Source of the DNA: Luteipulveratus halotolerans
Lineage (GTDB): Bacteria; Actinomycetota; Actinomycetes; Actinomycetales; Dermatophilaceae
Assembly: GCF_001247745.1 (NCBI RefSeq)
Contig: NZ_LAIR01000002.1
Location: 1,364,001 to 1,428,000, forward strand
Reading direction: 5' to 3'
Length of the DNA stretch: 64,000 bases
Shown here: positions 24,313 through 32,886 of the stretch, in pieces
Layout of the letters: each line of letters begins with the position of its first letter
How positions within the stretch are numbered: position 1 is the first letter of the stretch
The notes under the pieces: model-generated
The model's database searches: none
The model's input: only the letters and a program-made list of their open reading frames with translations
Told to the model about the DNA's origin: nothing
Made by a program: the position numbers and the translations under genes

Positions 24313-25770
24313 ATGAGCCACACCGCTGAAGCCGAGCCCGCCGGAGCGCAGCCGCAGACTGAGCTCAGGCGGGTCATGGGCCCGAAGCTGTTGCTGCTGT
24401 TCATCGTCGGCGACATCCTCGGCACCGGGGTCTACGCACTCACCGGCGACGTCGCCAAGGAGGTCGGCGGAGCCGCATGGGCGCCGTTCCTTGCTGCCTT
24501 CCTGGTGGCCACCGTCACCGCCTGCTCCTACCTGGAACTGGTCACCAAGTATCCCCAGGCGGCCGGTGCCGCGCTGTACACGCACAAGGCCTTCGGCGTG
24601 CACTTCGTGACGTTCCTGATCGCGTTCGCTGTGATGTGCTCCGGCATCACCTCGGCGTCAACGGCGTCCAACGCATTCGCGGGTTTCCTCAACGACGGGT
24701 TCGACCTCGGCTTCGAGGTCGGGGGCACCGAGATCATGCTGATCGCCCTGGCCTTCATGGCCCTGGTGGCCGCCGTGAACTTTCGTGGTGTGGGCGAGAG
24801 TGTCAAGGCCAACGTCGTCCTGACTGCAGTCGAGCTCTCCGGGCTGCTGATGATCATCATGGTCGGCCTGTACGCCGTGACCCAGGGCGACGCCGACTTC
24901 TCACGGGTGACGGTGTTCGAGTCCTCCGAGGACAAGTCGACCTTCTTCGCGGTCACCGCGGCGACCTCGTTGGCGTTCTTCGCGATGGTCGGCTTCGAGG
25001 ACTCGGTCAACATGGCCGAGGAGTGCGAGCACCCGGTCCGCGACTTCCCGCGCATGATGCTGACCGGTCTGGGCATTACCGGGCTGATCTACGTGCTCGT
25101 CGCGATCACGGCGGTGGCACTGGTGCCGGTCGGTGACCTGTCCGACCCGGACAAGGGCTCGGCGCTCACTCAGGTGGTCGCCGCAGGCGCGCCGGATCTG
25201 CCGTTCGACAAGATCTTCCCGTTCATCGGCATGTTTGCTGTGGCCAACTCAGCCCTCATCAACATGCTGATGGCCAGTCGCCTCCTCTATGGCATGGCCA
25301 ATCAGCAGGTCCTGCCGGCGGCGTTCGGGAGGGTCCACCCCACCCGGCGTACACCATGGGTGTCGATCATCTTCACGACACTGATCTCCTTCGGACTGAT
25401 CGTCTACGTCGTGCGCGCCAGCGGCACGGAGAGCGGGTCCAACGCGATCAAGCTGCTCGGAGGAACGACGGCGCTCTTGCTCCTGTGCGTGTTCACCGTG
25501 GTCAACGTGGCCCTGCTGGTGCTGCGTCGCAACCCCGTCGAGCACGCCCACTTCCGCACGCCCACGGTTCTGCCGTACGTCGGCGCAGCAACGTGCTTCT
25601 TCCTGGCCGGGCCCTGGGCACGTACCGAGGAGCAGCGTGAGCAGTACCAGATCGCGGGCGGCCTGCTCGCAGTCGGAATCGTGCTCTGGGCCGTGACGTG
25701 GTTCCTGAACCGGGCCCTCTACGCCCGCAAGACGTACATCCGCGACCCCGACCACTTCGAGGGCGACTGA
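24313..25770 (+). CDS. APC-superfamily amino acid permease
   Basis: A 485-residue protein with about 12 hydrophobic helices and the APC signature in the first one (LLFIVGDILGTGVYALTG near residue 30). The middle contains FFAMVGFEDSVNMAEECEHPVRDFPRMM, typical for helix 6 and the following loop of these transporters. It is likely a proton-coupled amino acid importer of the cytoplasmic membrane; the substrate cannot be told. The gene is preceded by the split HhH-GPD gene and is part of the core chromosome. Confidence 0.9.
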   Translation: MSHTAEAEPAGAQPQTELRRVMGPKLLLLFIVGDILGTGVYALTGDVAKEVGGAAWAPFLAAFLVATVTACSYLELVTKYPQAAGAALYTHKAFGVHFVTFLIAFAVMCSGITSASTASNAFAGFLNDGFDLGFEVGGTEIMLIALAFMALVAAVNFRGVGESVKANVVLTAVELSGLLMIIMVGLYAVTQGDADFSRVTVFESSEDKSTFFAVTAATSLAFFAMVGFEDSVNMAEECEHPVRDFPRMMLTGLGITGLIYVLVAITAVALVPVGDLSDPDKGSALTQVVAAGAPDLPFDKIFPFIGMFAVANSALINMLMASRLLYGMANQQVLPAAFGRVHPTRRTPWVSIIFTTLISFGLIVYVVRASGTESGSNAIKLLGGTTALLLLCVFTVVNVALLVLRRNPVEHAHFRTPTVLPYVGAATCFFLAGPWARTEEQREQYQIAGGLLAVGIVLWAVTWFLNRALYARKTYIRDPDHFEGD

Positions 25771-25778
25771 GAGCGGGG

Positions 25779-26729
25779 TCAGGCGGGCTCGACGGTCCAG
25801 GTGATCGAGGGCTTCGCCGGCTTGCCGCACGAGTCGGTGACCTGCGCCCCCTCGTGCCGGGTGGCGCGGACGTCCCAGACCCGGCCGTCGGCACCGGTCA
25901 CCCGGACCGCGCCCTCGCCCGCATCGGTGGGCGTACGCAGCGCGACCAGACCGAGCTCGCCGGACTGCTGGCGTACCCACGACTGCGCGGCCTGGGCGGC
26001 GGGGGACAGGCAGCTGCGGCCGCGGTCGTACGCCGGGTCGTTGAGCTCGGCGGGGATCTCACCTCGGCGTTCGGCCCCGAACGCTGCGACGGCCCGCTCA
26101 GCAGTGAGCCTCGCCCAGGTCTGACCCGAGGGGAGCATGATCCCGGTCGGAGCGAACCGGTGCCCGCCGGTGTGCGAGCACTCCAGGACACGTCCGGGCA
26201 GGAGCTCGGCGGCCTCGAGAGCGACCGGGCGGCCACGGACCGCACAGCAGATGTCACGGCGACCGTTGGTGCAGACCAGCAGCAGCGGCTCGCGGGTCTC
26301 CTCCAGGGTCGGGACGGCGGCCTCGACCCGGTCGGGCTCGGTGCCGAGCAGGTCGGCCCAGGGGAGGGCGAGCAGCTCGGCCGGGTCCTCCACCTCGCCC
26401 TCGAGCAGCCACGGCTCGTCGGCCAGGCCACCCGCGACCCAGACCCGGTGGCCGTCGACCTCGGAGTGGGCATCGGCGTGGCGGCCGGGAGCGCGTACGA
26501 GCAGCAGGCGGCCGCCCGCGTCCGCGCACGCCTGGCTGAGCCGGTGTCCCGCCTCGGTGCTCAGGTGCGAGTCGAGGGCGGCTTCACGGCCCCACGGACC
26601 GGGCTGCTCCAGAGCCACCCAGAACTGGGCCTGCGAGGCCGTACCCCACGCGGGCAGGCCGGCGTCCTCCCACTGCACGGAGCACGCGTCGGGACGGCTG
26701 GTCGCATGGGTGGTCGTCACGCCTGGCAC
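25779..26729 (-). CDS. Sucrase/ferredoxin-like family protein
   Basis: A 316-residue protein of the Suc_Fer-like family, thioredoxin-fold ferredoxin relatives. Key residues lie in CTNGRRDICCAVRGRP near residue 155 and CSHTGGHRFAPTGIMLPSG near residue 185, the two regions that supply iron-sulfur ligands in related proteins. An N-terminal half with ALEQPGPWGREAA matches the family. The first codon is uncertain: GTG at 26729 or GTG at 26720, neither with a clear ribosome-binding site. Function is undefined in this family. Confidence 0.85.
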   Translation of the reverse strand: MPGVTTTHATSRPDACSVQWEDAGLPAWGTASQAQFWVALEQPGPWGREAALDSHLSTEAGHRLSQACADAGGRLLLVRAPGRHADAHSEVDGHRVWVAGGLADEPWLLEGEVEDPAELLALPWADLLGTEPDRVEAAVPTLEETREPLLLVCTNGRRDICCAVRGRPVALEAAELLPGRVLECSHTGGHRFAPTGIMLPSGQTWARLTAERAVAAFGAERRGEIPAELNDPAYDRGRSCLSPAAQAAQSWVRQQSGELGLVALRTPTDAGEGAVRVTGADGRVWDVRATRHEGAQVTDSCGKPAKPSITWTVEPA

Positions 26730-26761
26730 CTTACGAGCCGGTGCCGGGCGGACGACACCGC

Positions 26762-29215
26762 CTAGGACAACGCCGCGGTGATGGCCGCGATCGGCGCGGG
26801 AGCAGGCTGCCCCGAGCCGTCACGACGACCCTCGGCGGGCGGCAGGTCGACGGCGACACCGTTGGCGCTGGCAGCGCGCGCAGGCTGTGCGCCGACCCAC
26901 GCCAGCATCAGCTCGTCCTCACCACGCAGGAACCGGTGGCAGCGCACACCGCCGGTGGCGCGGCCCTTGGAGGGGTACTCCTCGAACGGAGTCACCTTGA
27001 TCGAGCCCGACTCGGTGCCGGGCAGCGCACCGGACGAGCCGGCGATCGTGACGACGACGTTGGTGCGGGCGGGGTCGACGGCGCCGAACGACACGGCACT
27101 CGCGCCCGAGCCGAGCTTGACGCCGGCGACACCGCCGGCGGCGCGGCCCTGCGGGCGGACCAGGCTCGCGGAGTAGTGCAGCAGCTGCGCGTCGCTGGTG
27201 ACGAACACGAGCTCTTCCTCACCAGTGGCCAGCTCGACCGCGCCGACGACGCGGTCGCCGTCCTTGAGGCTGATGATCTCGAACGACGACTTGCCCGACG
27301 GGTAGTCGGGGTTGACGCGTTTGACGACGCCGGCCGCGGTGCCGAGGGCGATGCCGGCGCCCGCGTCGGACGTCGTCGTGAGCGTCAGGGCCTGCTCACC
27401 CTGCGGCAGGTCGACGTACGCCGCCAGCGGTGCCCCGCCCGACAGGTTCGGCGCGTCGGCACTCGGGGGAAGGGTGGGCAGGTCGATCGCGGAGAGCCGG
27501 ATGAGCCGACCGGCCGAGGTGACGACGGCGTACTCGCCTCGGGCCGTGGTGCGTACGGCCGCGAGCACCGCGTCGTGCTTGCGCCTGGTGCCCTCGGTCG
27601 GCAACGGGTCGGCCGTGGTGGTGCGCGCGAGCAGTCCGGTCGAGGACAGCAGCACCCAGCACGGGTCGTCCGCGACCTCCAACGGCGTTGCGGCAGTAGC
27701 GGTCTGGCCACTGGACTCCAGCAGGACGGTGCGCCGCGGGGTCGCGTGCTCCTTGGCGACGGCGGCGAGCTCGTCGGACACGGTCTTGTGGAGGAGCTTC
27801 TCGTCGTCGAGGATCGCGCGCAGCGCCTCGATGGCCTTGATCAGCTCGTCGCGGCGCTTCTCGAGCTCGATCTGGGAGAACTTCGTCAGGCGCCGCAGCT
27901 GCAGGTCGAGGATGTAGTTGGCCTGCAGCTCGGTGAGGTCGAAGATCTGCATCAGGCGCGTACGGGCGGCTGCGGCGTCGTCGGAGCTGCGGATGATCTG
28001 GATGACCTCGTCGATGTCGACGATCGCCAGCAGCAGACCCTCGACGAGGTGCAGGTCGCGCTCGTGCTTGTCGAGGCGGAACTGGGTGCGCCGGCGTACG
28101 ACGTCGATGCGGAAGTCGACGTAGACACGCAGCAGCTCCTTGAGGCCGAGGGTGCGGGGCTGACCTTCGACGAGCGCGACGTTGTTGATGCCGAAGGAGT
28201 CCTCCAGCGGCGTGAGCTTGTAGAGGTTCTCGAGCACCGCCTCGGGGTTGAACCCGTTCTTGATCTCGATGACCAGCTGCAGGCCGTGCTCGCGGTCGGA
28301 CAGGTCCTTGACGTCGGAGATGCCCTGCAGCTTCTTGGCGTTGTGCAGGTCCTTGATGCGCTCGATGACCTTCTCGGGGCCGACGAGATAGGGCAGCTCG
28401 GTGACCACGATGCCCTTGCGGCGCGGGGTGACGTTCTCGATGCGCACGGTCGCGCGGGTCTTGAACGAGCCGCGCCCGGTGAGGTAGGCGTCACGGATAC
28501 CGTCGAGCCCGACGATCTGACCGCCGAGCGGCAGGTCCGGGCCGGGGACGAACTTCATCAGGTCATCGAGCGAGCAGTCTGGGTGCTTGATCAGGTGGCG
28601 GGCCGCGGCGATGACCTCACCGAGGTTGTGCGGCGCCATGTTGGTGGCCATACCGACCGCGATGCCGCTCGCACCGTTGACGAGCAGGTTGGGGAACGCC
28701 GCCGGCATCACGCCGGGCTGGGTGAACTGGTCGTCGTAGTTGGGGACGAAGTCGACGGTGTTCTCGTCGAGGCTGGCCGTCATGAGCATCGCCGCAGGGG
28801 CGAGGCGCGCCTCGGTGTATCGCGCGGCAGCCGGGCCGTCGTCGAGCGAGCCGAAGTTGCCGTGGCCGTCGATGAGCGGCAGGCGCATGGTGAACGGCTG
28901 CGCCATGCGTACGAGGGTGTCGTAGATCGCCTGGTCGCCGTGCGGGTGGTACTTACCCATGACCTCGCCGACCACGCGGGAGGACTTCACGTGGCCTCGG
29001 TCGGGACGCAGGCCCAGCTCGTCCATCGCGTAGAGGATGCGCCGCTGCACGGGCTTCAGGCCGTCACGGGCGTCGGGGAGCGCGCGCGAGTAGATGACGG
29101 AGTAGGCGTACTCGAGGTAGGCGGCCTCCATCTCGTCCTGGACGCTGATGTCGACGATGTTCTCGACGACGTCCTTGAGGTCGTCGTCCGACGGGGTCTT
29201 GCTACGGCGAGCCAT
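26762..29215 (-). CDS. parC: DNA topoisomerase IV subunit A (ParC-type GyrA paralogue)
   Basis: An 817-residue DNA-cleaving subunit. The N-terminal part shows ALPDARDGLKPVQRRILYAM, the quinolone region GKYHPHGDQAIYDTLVRMAQPF near residue 85, the active-site Tyr in AAARYTEARLAP near residue 124 and the coiled-coil tower. The C-terminal domain from about residue 500 has degenerate beta-pinwheel blades. A Gln occupies the place of the quinolone-binding Ser (Ser83 of E. coli GyrA), while the Asp four residues on is kept. The ATG at 29215 begins MARRSKTP, as in relatives. It pairs with parE at 3663-5786. Confidence 0.93.
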   Translation of the reverse strand: MARRSKTPSDDDLKDVVENIVDISVQDEMEAAYLEYAYSVIYSRALPDARDGLKPVQRRILYAMDELGLRPDRGHVKSSRVVGEVMGKYHPHGDQAIYDTLVRMAQPFTMRLPLIDGHGNFGSLDDGPAAARYTEARLAPAAMLMTASLDENTVDFVPNYDDQFTQPGVMPAAFPNLLVNGASGIAVGMATNMAPHNLGEVIAAARHLIKHPDCSLDDLMKFVPGPDLPLGGQIVGLDGIRDAYLTGRGSFKTRATVRIENVTPRRKGIVVTELPYLVGPEKVIERIKDLHNAKKLQGISDVKDLSDREHGLQLVIEIKNGFNPEAVLENLYKLTPLEDSFGINNVALVEGQPRTLGLKELLRVYVDFRIDVVRRRTQFRLDKHERDLHLVEGLLLAIVDIDEVIQIIRSSDDAAAARTRLMQIFDLTELQANYILDLQLRRLTKFSQIELEKRRDELIKAIEALRAILDDEKLLHKTVSDELAAVAKEHATPRRTVLLESSGQTATAATPLEVADDPCWVLLSSTGLLARTTTADPLPTEGTRRKHDAVLAAVRTTARGEYAVVTSAGRLIRLSAIDLPTLPPSADAPNLSGGAPLAAYVDLPQGEQALTLTTTSDAGAGIALGTAAGVVKRVNPDYPSGKSSFEIISLKDGDRVVGAVELATGEEELVFVTSDAQLLHYSASLVRPQGRAAGGVAGVKLGSGASAVSFGAVDPARTNVVVTIAGSSGALPGTESGSIKVTPFEEYPSKGRATGGVRCHRFLRGEDELMLAWVGAQPARAASANGVAVDLPPAEGRRDGSGQPAPAPIAAITAALS

Positions 29216-29399
29216 GAGGCGTGCGTTCTCCTGCATGTGATGGGCGGTGCGTCGCACGCGTGTACAACGCCCGGTCAGCCTCCCATGATGGTCGCGTCGG
29301 CGTGTCGCGTGGGTCAGGCTCGCCGCGTCGAGGCGGAGTGGCGCGGAAGGTAGCGCATTTGGTCTACCGGCCTGGGCGATCGCGGGATACGATGGAGCG

Positions 29400-29639
29400 A
29401 TGGCAGCGAACACCACGATCAAGGTCACCCGGCACGCCCGCGACCGCATCAATGATCGAGCGCGTGCGCACGGCGTCACGCCTGCCGTGCTGCTGGAGCG
29501 CATGCTGGATGAGCACGACCGGGCTGAGCGCTTCGCGGCCGTGAAGGCGGCATACGCAGCGCTACCGGCGGACGACGACTACGCCGGCGAGACGGCTGAG
29601 TGGGACGCGGCCGGTGAGGACGGACTCGCGGGTGCCTGA
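29400..29639 (+). CDS. Antitoxin of a MazF-type toxin-antitoxin pair
   Basis: A 79-residue protein with an N-terminal DNA-binding-like segment (TIKVTRHARDRINDRARAHGVTPAVLLERML) and an acidic C-terminal half, the usual plan of type II antitoxins. Its end overlaps the start of the MazF-like gene by 26 bases, which supports the pairing and translational coupling. It probably represses the shared promoter in the 184-base gap before parC. The family of the DNA-binding part is not certain. Confidence 0.8.
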   Translation: MAANTTIKVTRHARDRINDRARAHGVTPAVLLERMLDEHDRAERFAAVKAAYAALPADDDYAGETAEWDAAGEDGLAGA

Positions 29640-29982
29640 CCTGGCGTGCGGGGAGGTGGTGTGGGTCAACCTCAGCCCCGTCATCGGCTCGGAGCAGAGC
29701 GGGCATCGGCCAGCAGTGATCGTCTCCGGCCCGGAGTACCTCGCGGTCGTCCCCAACGTCGTCATCGTCGTTCCTGTCACGACGCGCGACCGCGGCCTTC
29801 CGAACCACGTCAGGCTGACCGGCTCAACCGGCCTGGAGGAGCGTTCGTTCGCGATGACCGAGCAGCCCCGCACCGTCGACCGTCGTCGCATCACCCGCAG
29901 CTCCGGTCAGGTCGACCGGTCGACGCTGCACGAGATGCGCTCCTGGCTCCGGGACTTCCTCGACCTCGGGCGCCACGAATGA
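29614..29982 (+). CDS. mazF: MazF/PemK-family endoribonuclease toxin
   Basis: A 122-residue toxin of the MazF/PemK fold, which cleaves mRNA at short motifs. Family features are GEVVWVNLSPVIGSEQSGHRPAVIVS near residue 15, VVIVVPVTTRDRGLPNHVRL with the conserved Thr, and a late RSFAMTEQPRTVDRRRI strand. The GTG start lies inside the antitoxin frame. The gene appears complete. The cut site cannot be predicted from sequence. Confidence 0.9.
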   Translation: MRTDSRVPDLACGEVVWVNLSPVIGSEQSGHRPAVIVSGPEYLAVVPNVVIVVPVTTRDRGLPNHVRLTGSTGLEERSFAMTEQPRTVDRRRITRSSGQVDRSTLHEMRSWLRDFLDLGRHE

Positions 29983-30115
29983 GGCTGTACCGGTGGCGCG
30001 AGCGAGGTTCGCGACGAGCCATCACGATGGAGGAGCCCGGTGCGTCCTGTGCGTTGCCCCGCGAGGTGGGTGCCCCATAGGCGTGCTCGATCTTCGGGGT
30101 CCTGCCGTCGGCCGG

Positions 30116-31150
30116 TCAGACCTTGGCCTTGCGCCAGCCGGCATCGCGGGCGTCGCTCTCGGAGCAGAACATCCGCTCGCCCTTGGACGGCGAGATCTTG
30201 GTCTTGTCGTAGAACTGCTGGCCGGGGACGTGGTAGATCTTCTCGCCCTCGTCGTTGATGTTGCCCTTGATGTCGCAGCTGCCCTGGGGCTTCGCGGGCT
30301 CGGCGGCCTTCACCGGCGTACGCGGAGCAGCCTTCTTCGTCGGTGTGGCCGAAGCCTTGGGCTTCGGGTCCGGAGCAGGCGCGGCCGCGAACGGCACCTC
30401 GGCGGGGAAACCACCACAGGCGCCCCACAGCCCGGCGTGGGTGCTCTGTGCCTGCTGCTGCGCGGCCCGGTAGTCCGCCTGGCCGGCGTACGGCGCGGCG
30501 TAGGTGTAGTCGCGCGCGTAGCCGCCGCGGATCAGGACGGCCGCCACGCTGCGGCCGTCGAGCGTGTAGACGTGCCGCAGCAGCCGGCCGTAGCGGTCAC
30601 GGTCGGCCTGCGTCGGGTCCGCCGCGAGGCGCACGCTGCGGCTCTGCACGAGCGACTGCATCTTGCTCGCCGCCTTCTGCGCGAAGCACTGCACCTGCAC
30701 GCCAGGCTTCTTCGACTCAGGTGCGTCGAGGCCGATCAGCCGGACCTTCTCGCGGCGGCCGTTGATCGAGACCCGGATCGTGTCGCCGTCGATCACGCTG
30801 ACCACCGCGTACGCCGCACCGCCTCCTGCCGCAGCCGCGGCTGCCTTCTTGGAGCCACTAGTGGGGGAGCCCGCGGCGTCAGCCGACGGCGGTGCAGAGG
30901 TCGGTGGTGCGGCTGGGGCGGCCGAGGAGGGTGCAGCCGGTGCCGTGGAGGGCGTGGACGTGCCGGCCGAGGTGTCGTTCGTCGACGGTGCTGCTGCAGC
31001 ATCGGCTGCGGTCACCGCAGCCGGCGCTGCAGGCACGGTCGCGCTCGGCGCACCCTGGTCGACGGGCTCGCAGCCCGACAGCGCGAATGCCGCAAGCAGC
31101 GCTCCGGAGCATGCGACAGCCCGGCCGTTCACTGTGATTCCCCACCCCAT
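30116..31150 (-). CDS. Thermonuclease (SNase) lipoprotein with C-terminal extension
   Basis: A 344-residue exported protein. A signal peptide ends in the lipobox LSGC near residue 27, followed by a disordered Ala/Pro/Ser/Thr linker of about 80 residues. The staphylococcal-nuclease domain covers about residues 112-248 (VSVIDGDTIRVSINGR, VRLIGLDAPE, ADRDRYGRLLRHVY with the catalytic Arg/Glu-type positions only partly conserved). The end, from CDIKGNINDEGEKIYHVPG to FCSESDARDAGWRKAK, is a small module often fused to SNase domains. It probably degrades nucleic acid outside the cell membrane. Confidence 0.9.
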   Translation of the reverse strand: MGWGITVNGRAVACSGALLAAFALSGCEPVDQGAPSATVPAAPAAVTAADAAAAPSTNDTSAGTSTPSTAPAAPSSAAPAAPPTSAPPSADAAGSPTSGSKKAAAAAAGGGAAYAVVSVIDGDTIRVSINGRREKVRLIGLDAPESKKPGVQVQCFAQKAASKMQSLVQSRSVRLAADPTQADRDRYGRLLRHVYTLDGRSVAAVLIRGGYARDYTYAAPYAGQADYRAAQQQAQSTHAGLWGACGGFPAEVPFAAAPAPDPKPKASATPTKKAAPRTPVKAAEPAKPQGSCDIKGNINDEGEKIYHVPGQQFYDKTKISPSKGERMFCSESDARDAGWRKAKV

Positions 31151-31211
31151 GCGGGAAGGGTAGGACCGTTGCGGCCTCGGTGATGAGGCTTTCGGAATTC
31201 CTTCGGCAGGA

Positions 31212-31243
31212 CACTGCCAGGCGTAGGAAATCGCCTGGCAGTG
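31212..31243 (-). terminator. Hairpin terminator of the oxidoreductase genes
   Basis: A perfect 12-base inverted repeat (CACTGCCAGGCG / CGCCTGGCAGTG, 8-base loop) starts 16 bases beyond the stop codon of the minus-strand oxidoreductase gene at 31259 and lies ahead of the nuclease gene. Confidence 0.75.
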
Positions 31244-31258
31244 CTGTCGATCCGAGAC

Positions 31259-32050
31259 TCAGGCGGAGGAGCCGTTGACCGCGTCCCGCCAGGTGAGCCA
31301 CTGGCGTACGGGCGTGAAGTCGTAGTCCGGGCCGCCCACCGGCAGGGTGAACAGAGAAGCCCCCAGAGCCCGGTGGGCGTCGCCGTACTCCTGCGGTGTC
31401 GACGTGCCGGCGTTGACCGAGATCTCGATCTCGGACGGATCGCGTCCGACGTCGGCGCAGTGCTGGCGCAGCACACCGATCTTGTGCGTGAGCTCGTCGC
31501 CGTCGGAGAACGTGTGCCAGATGTCGGCGTGCTGAGCGACGAAGCGCAGCGTCTTCTTCTCACCGCCGCCGCCGATGAGGACGGGGATGTCGCGCGTGGG
31601 CGGCGGGTTGAGGCGGCCCAGGCGCTTCTCGATGCGGGGCAGAGCCGCACCGAGCGCGTCCAGCCGCGTGCCGGCCGTGCCGAACTCGTAGCCGTACTCG
31701 GAGTAGTCCTTCTCGAACCAGCCCGAGCCGATGCCCAGGATCAGCCGACCGCCCGAGATGTGGTCGACGGTGCGCGTCATGTCGGCGAGCAGGTCGGGGT
31801 TGCGATAGCTGTTGCAGGTGACGAGGGCACCGATCTCGATGCGGCTGGTCTGCTCGGCCCAGGCGGCGAGCATGGTCCAGCACTCGAAGTGCTTGCCCTC
31901 GGGCTCACCGGACAGCGGGTAGAAGTGGTCCCAGTTGAACGCGACGTCGACGCCGAGGTCCTCGGCGCGGCGTACGGCGTCACGGATCTGGGCGTAGTCG
32001 GCGTGCTGGGGCTGGATCTGGACGGCGATGCGTACGGGGCGAGAGGTCAC
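31259..32050 (-). CDS. LLM-class F420-dependent oxidoreductase, copy 1
   Basis: A 263-residue TIM-barrel oxidoreductase of the luciferase-like class that normally uses coenzyme F420. Signatures are AEDLGVDVAFNWDHF, the IGALVTCNSYRNPDLLADM strand and DHISGGRLILGIGSGW near residue 105. The GTG at 32050 aligns with the start of its tandem neighbour. It follows that neighbour after 10 bases, so the two are one transcript. The substrate is unknown. Confidence 0.9.
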   Translation of the reverse strand: MTSRPVRIAVQIQPQHADYAQIRDAVRRAEDLGVDVAFNWDHFYPLSGEPEGKHFECWTMLAAWAEQTSRIEIGALVTCNSYRNPDLLADMTRTVDHISGGRLILGIGSGWFEKDYSEYGYEFGTAGTRLDALGAALPRIEKRLGRLNPPPTRDIPVLIGGGGEKKTLRFVAQHADIWHTFSDGDELTHKIGVLRQHCADVGRDPSEIEISVNAGTSTPQEYGDAHRALGASLFTLPVGGPDYDFTPVRQWLTWRDAVNGSSA

Positions 32051-32060
32051 GAGAGCGACC

Positions 32061-32867
32061 TTAGGCGTTGAGGCGGTCGCGCCAGTCGAGCCAGGGCTGG
32101 ACGAACGACATGTCGTACGACGGCCCGACCACGTTGATCGTGAACATCGTGACACCGAGCGCCCGCAACGGCTCGCCCTCGACCTCCGGCAGCTGCGGCG
32201 GCAGGCCCGCACGGCCCAGGCCGCCGACGCCGGCGCACAGCTCGATCTCCTCGAACGGCCGGCCGATCGCCGCGCAGTGTCCACGAAGCACGTCGAGCTT
32301 GTGCGGGAGCTCGTCCGGCCCGGCGAACCAGTGCCACTGGTCGGCGTGCCGGGCGACGAGCGGGAGCGTCTTGCGCTCGCCGCCGCCACCGATGAGGACG
32401 GGGATGTCACGGGTGGGTGGCGGGTTGAGCCTGGCCAGGCGGGACTCGATGCGGGGGAGCGCCTCACCGAGTGCGTCGAGGCGGCTCCCGGCCGTGCCGA
32501 ACTCATAGCCGTAGTCCTCGAACTCCGTTCGGTGCCAACCGGATCCGATGCCCAGGATCAGCCGACCGCCCGAGATGTGATCGACAGTACGGGCCATGTC
32601 GGCGAGCAGGTCGGGGTTGCGATAGGCGTTGCAGGTGACGAGGGCGCCGAGCTCGATGCGCGAGGTCTGCTCGGCCCAGGCGGCGAGCATCGTCCAGCAC
32701 TCGAAGTGCTTGCCGTCGACGTCACCCCGCAGCGGCCGGAAGTGGTCCCAGTTGAACGCGACGTCGACGCCCAGGTCCTCGGCGCGGCGTACGGCGTCAC
32801 GGATCTGGGCGTAGTCGGCGTCCTGCGGCTGCAGCTGAACGGCAACTCGGACGGGACGCGTCGGCAT
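32061..32867 (-). CDS. LLM-class F420-dependent oxidoreductase, copy 2
   Basis: A 268-residue paralogue of the gene downstream, nearly identical to it for the first 130 residues (RPVRVAVQLQPQDADYAQI, WTMLAAWAEQTSRIELGALV, HISGGRLILGIGSGW) and more different in the C-terminal half, where the substrate is likely bound. The ATG at 32867 or 32876 lies only 10-20 bases from the GTG of the divergent hydroxyacid oxidase gene, which leaves no space for two ribosome-binding sites and suggests leaderless mRNAs. Confidence 0.9.
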   Translation of the reverse strand: MPTRPVRVAVQLQPQDADYAQIRDAVRRAEDLGVDVAFNWDHFRPLRGDVDGKHFECWTMLAAWAEQTSRIELGALVTCNAYRNPDLLADMARTVDHISGGRLILGIGSGWHRTEFEDYGYEFGTAGSRLDALGEALPRIESRLARLNPPPTRDIPVLIGGGGERKTLPLVARHADQWHWFAGPDELPHKLDVLRGHCAAIGRPFEEIELCAGVGGLGRAGLPPQLPEVEGEPLRALGVTMFTINVVGPSYDMSFVQPWLDWRDRLNA

Positions 32868-32886
32868 GGCAGGCATGCTAGGCGTC

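Noticed and set aside
26741..29353. An 870-residue plus-strand open frame opposite parC, and similar long frames opposite parE (3492-5012) and dxs (61610-63397)
   Set aside because: These are shadows created by third-codon GC bias opposite clear enzymes; they contain no family motifs.
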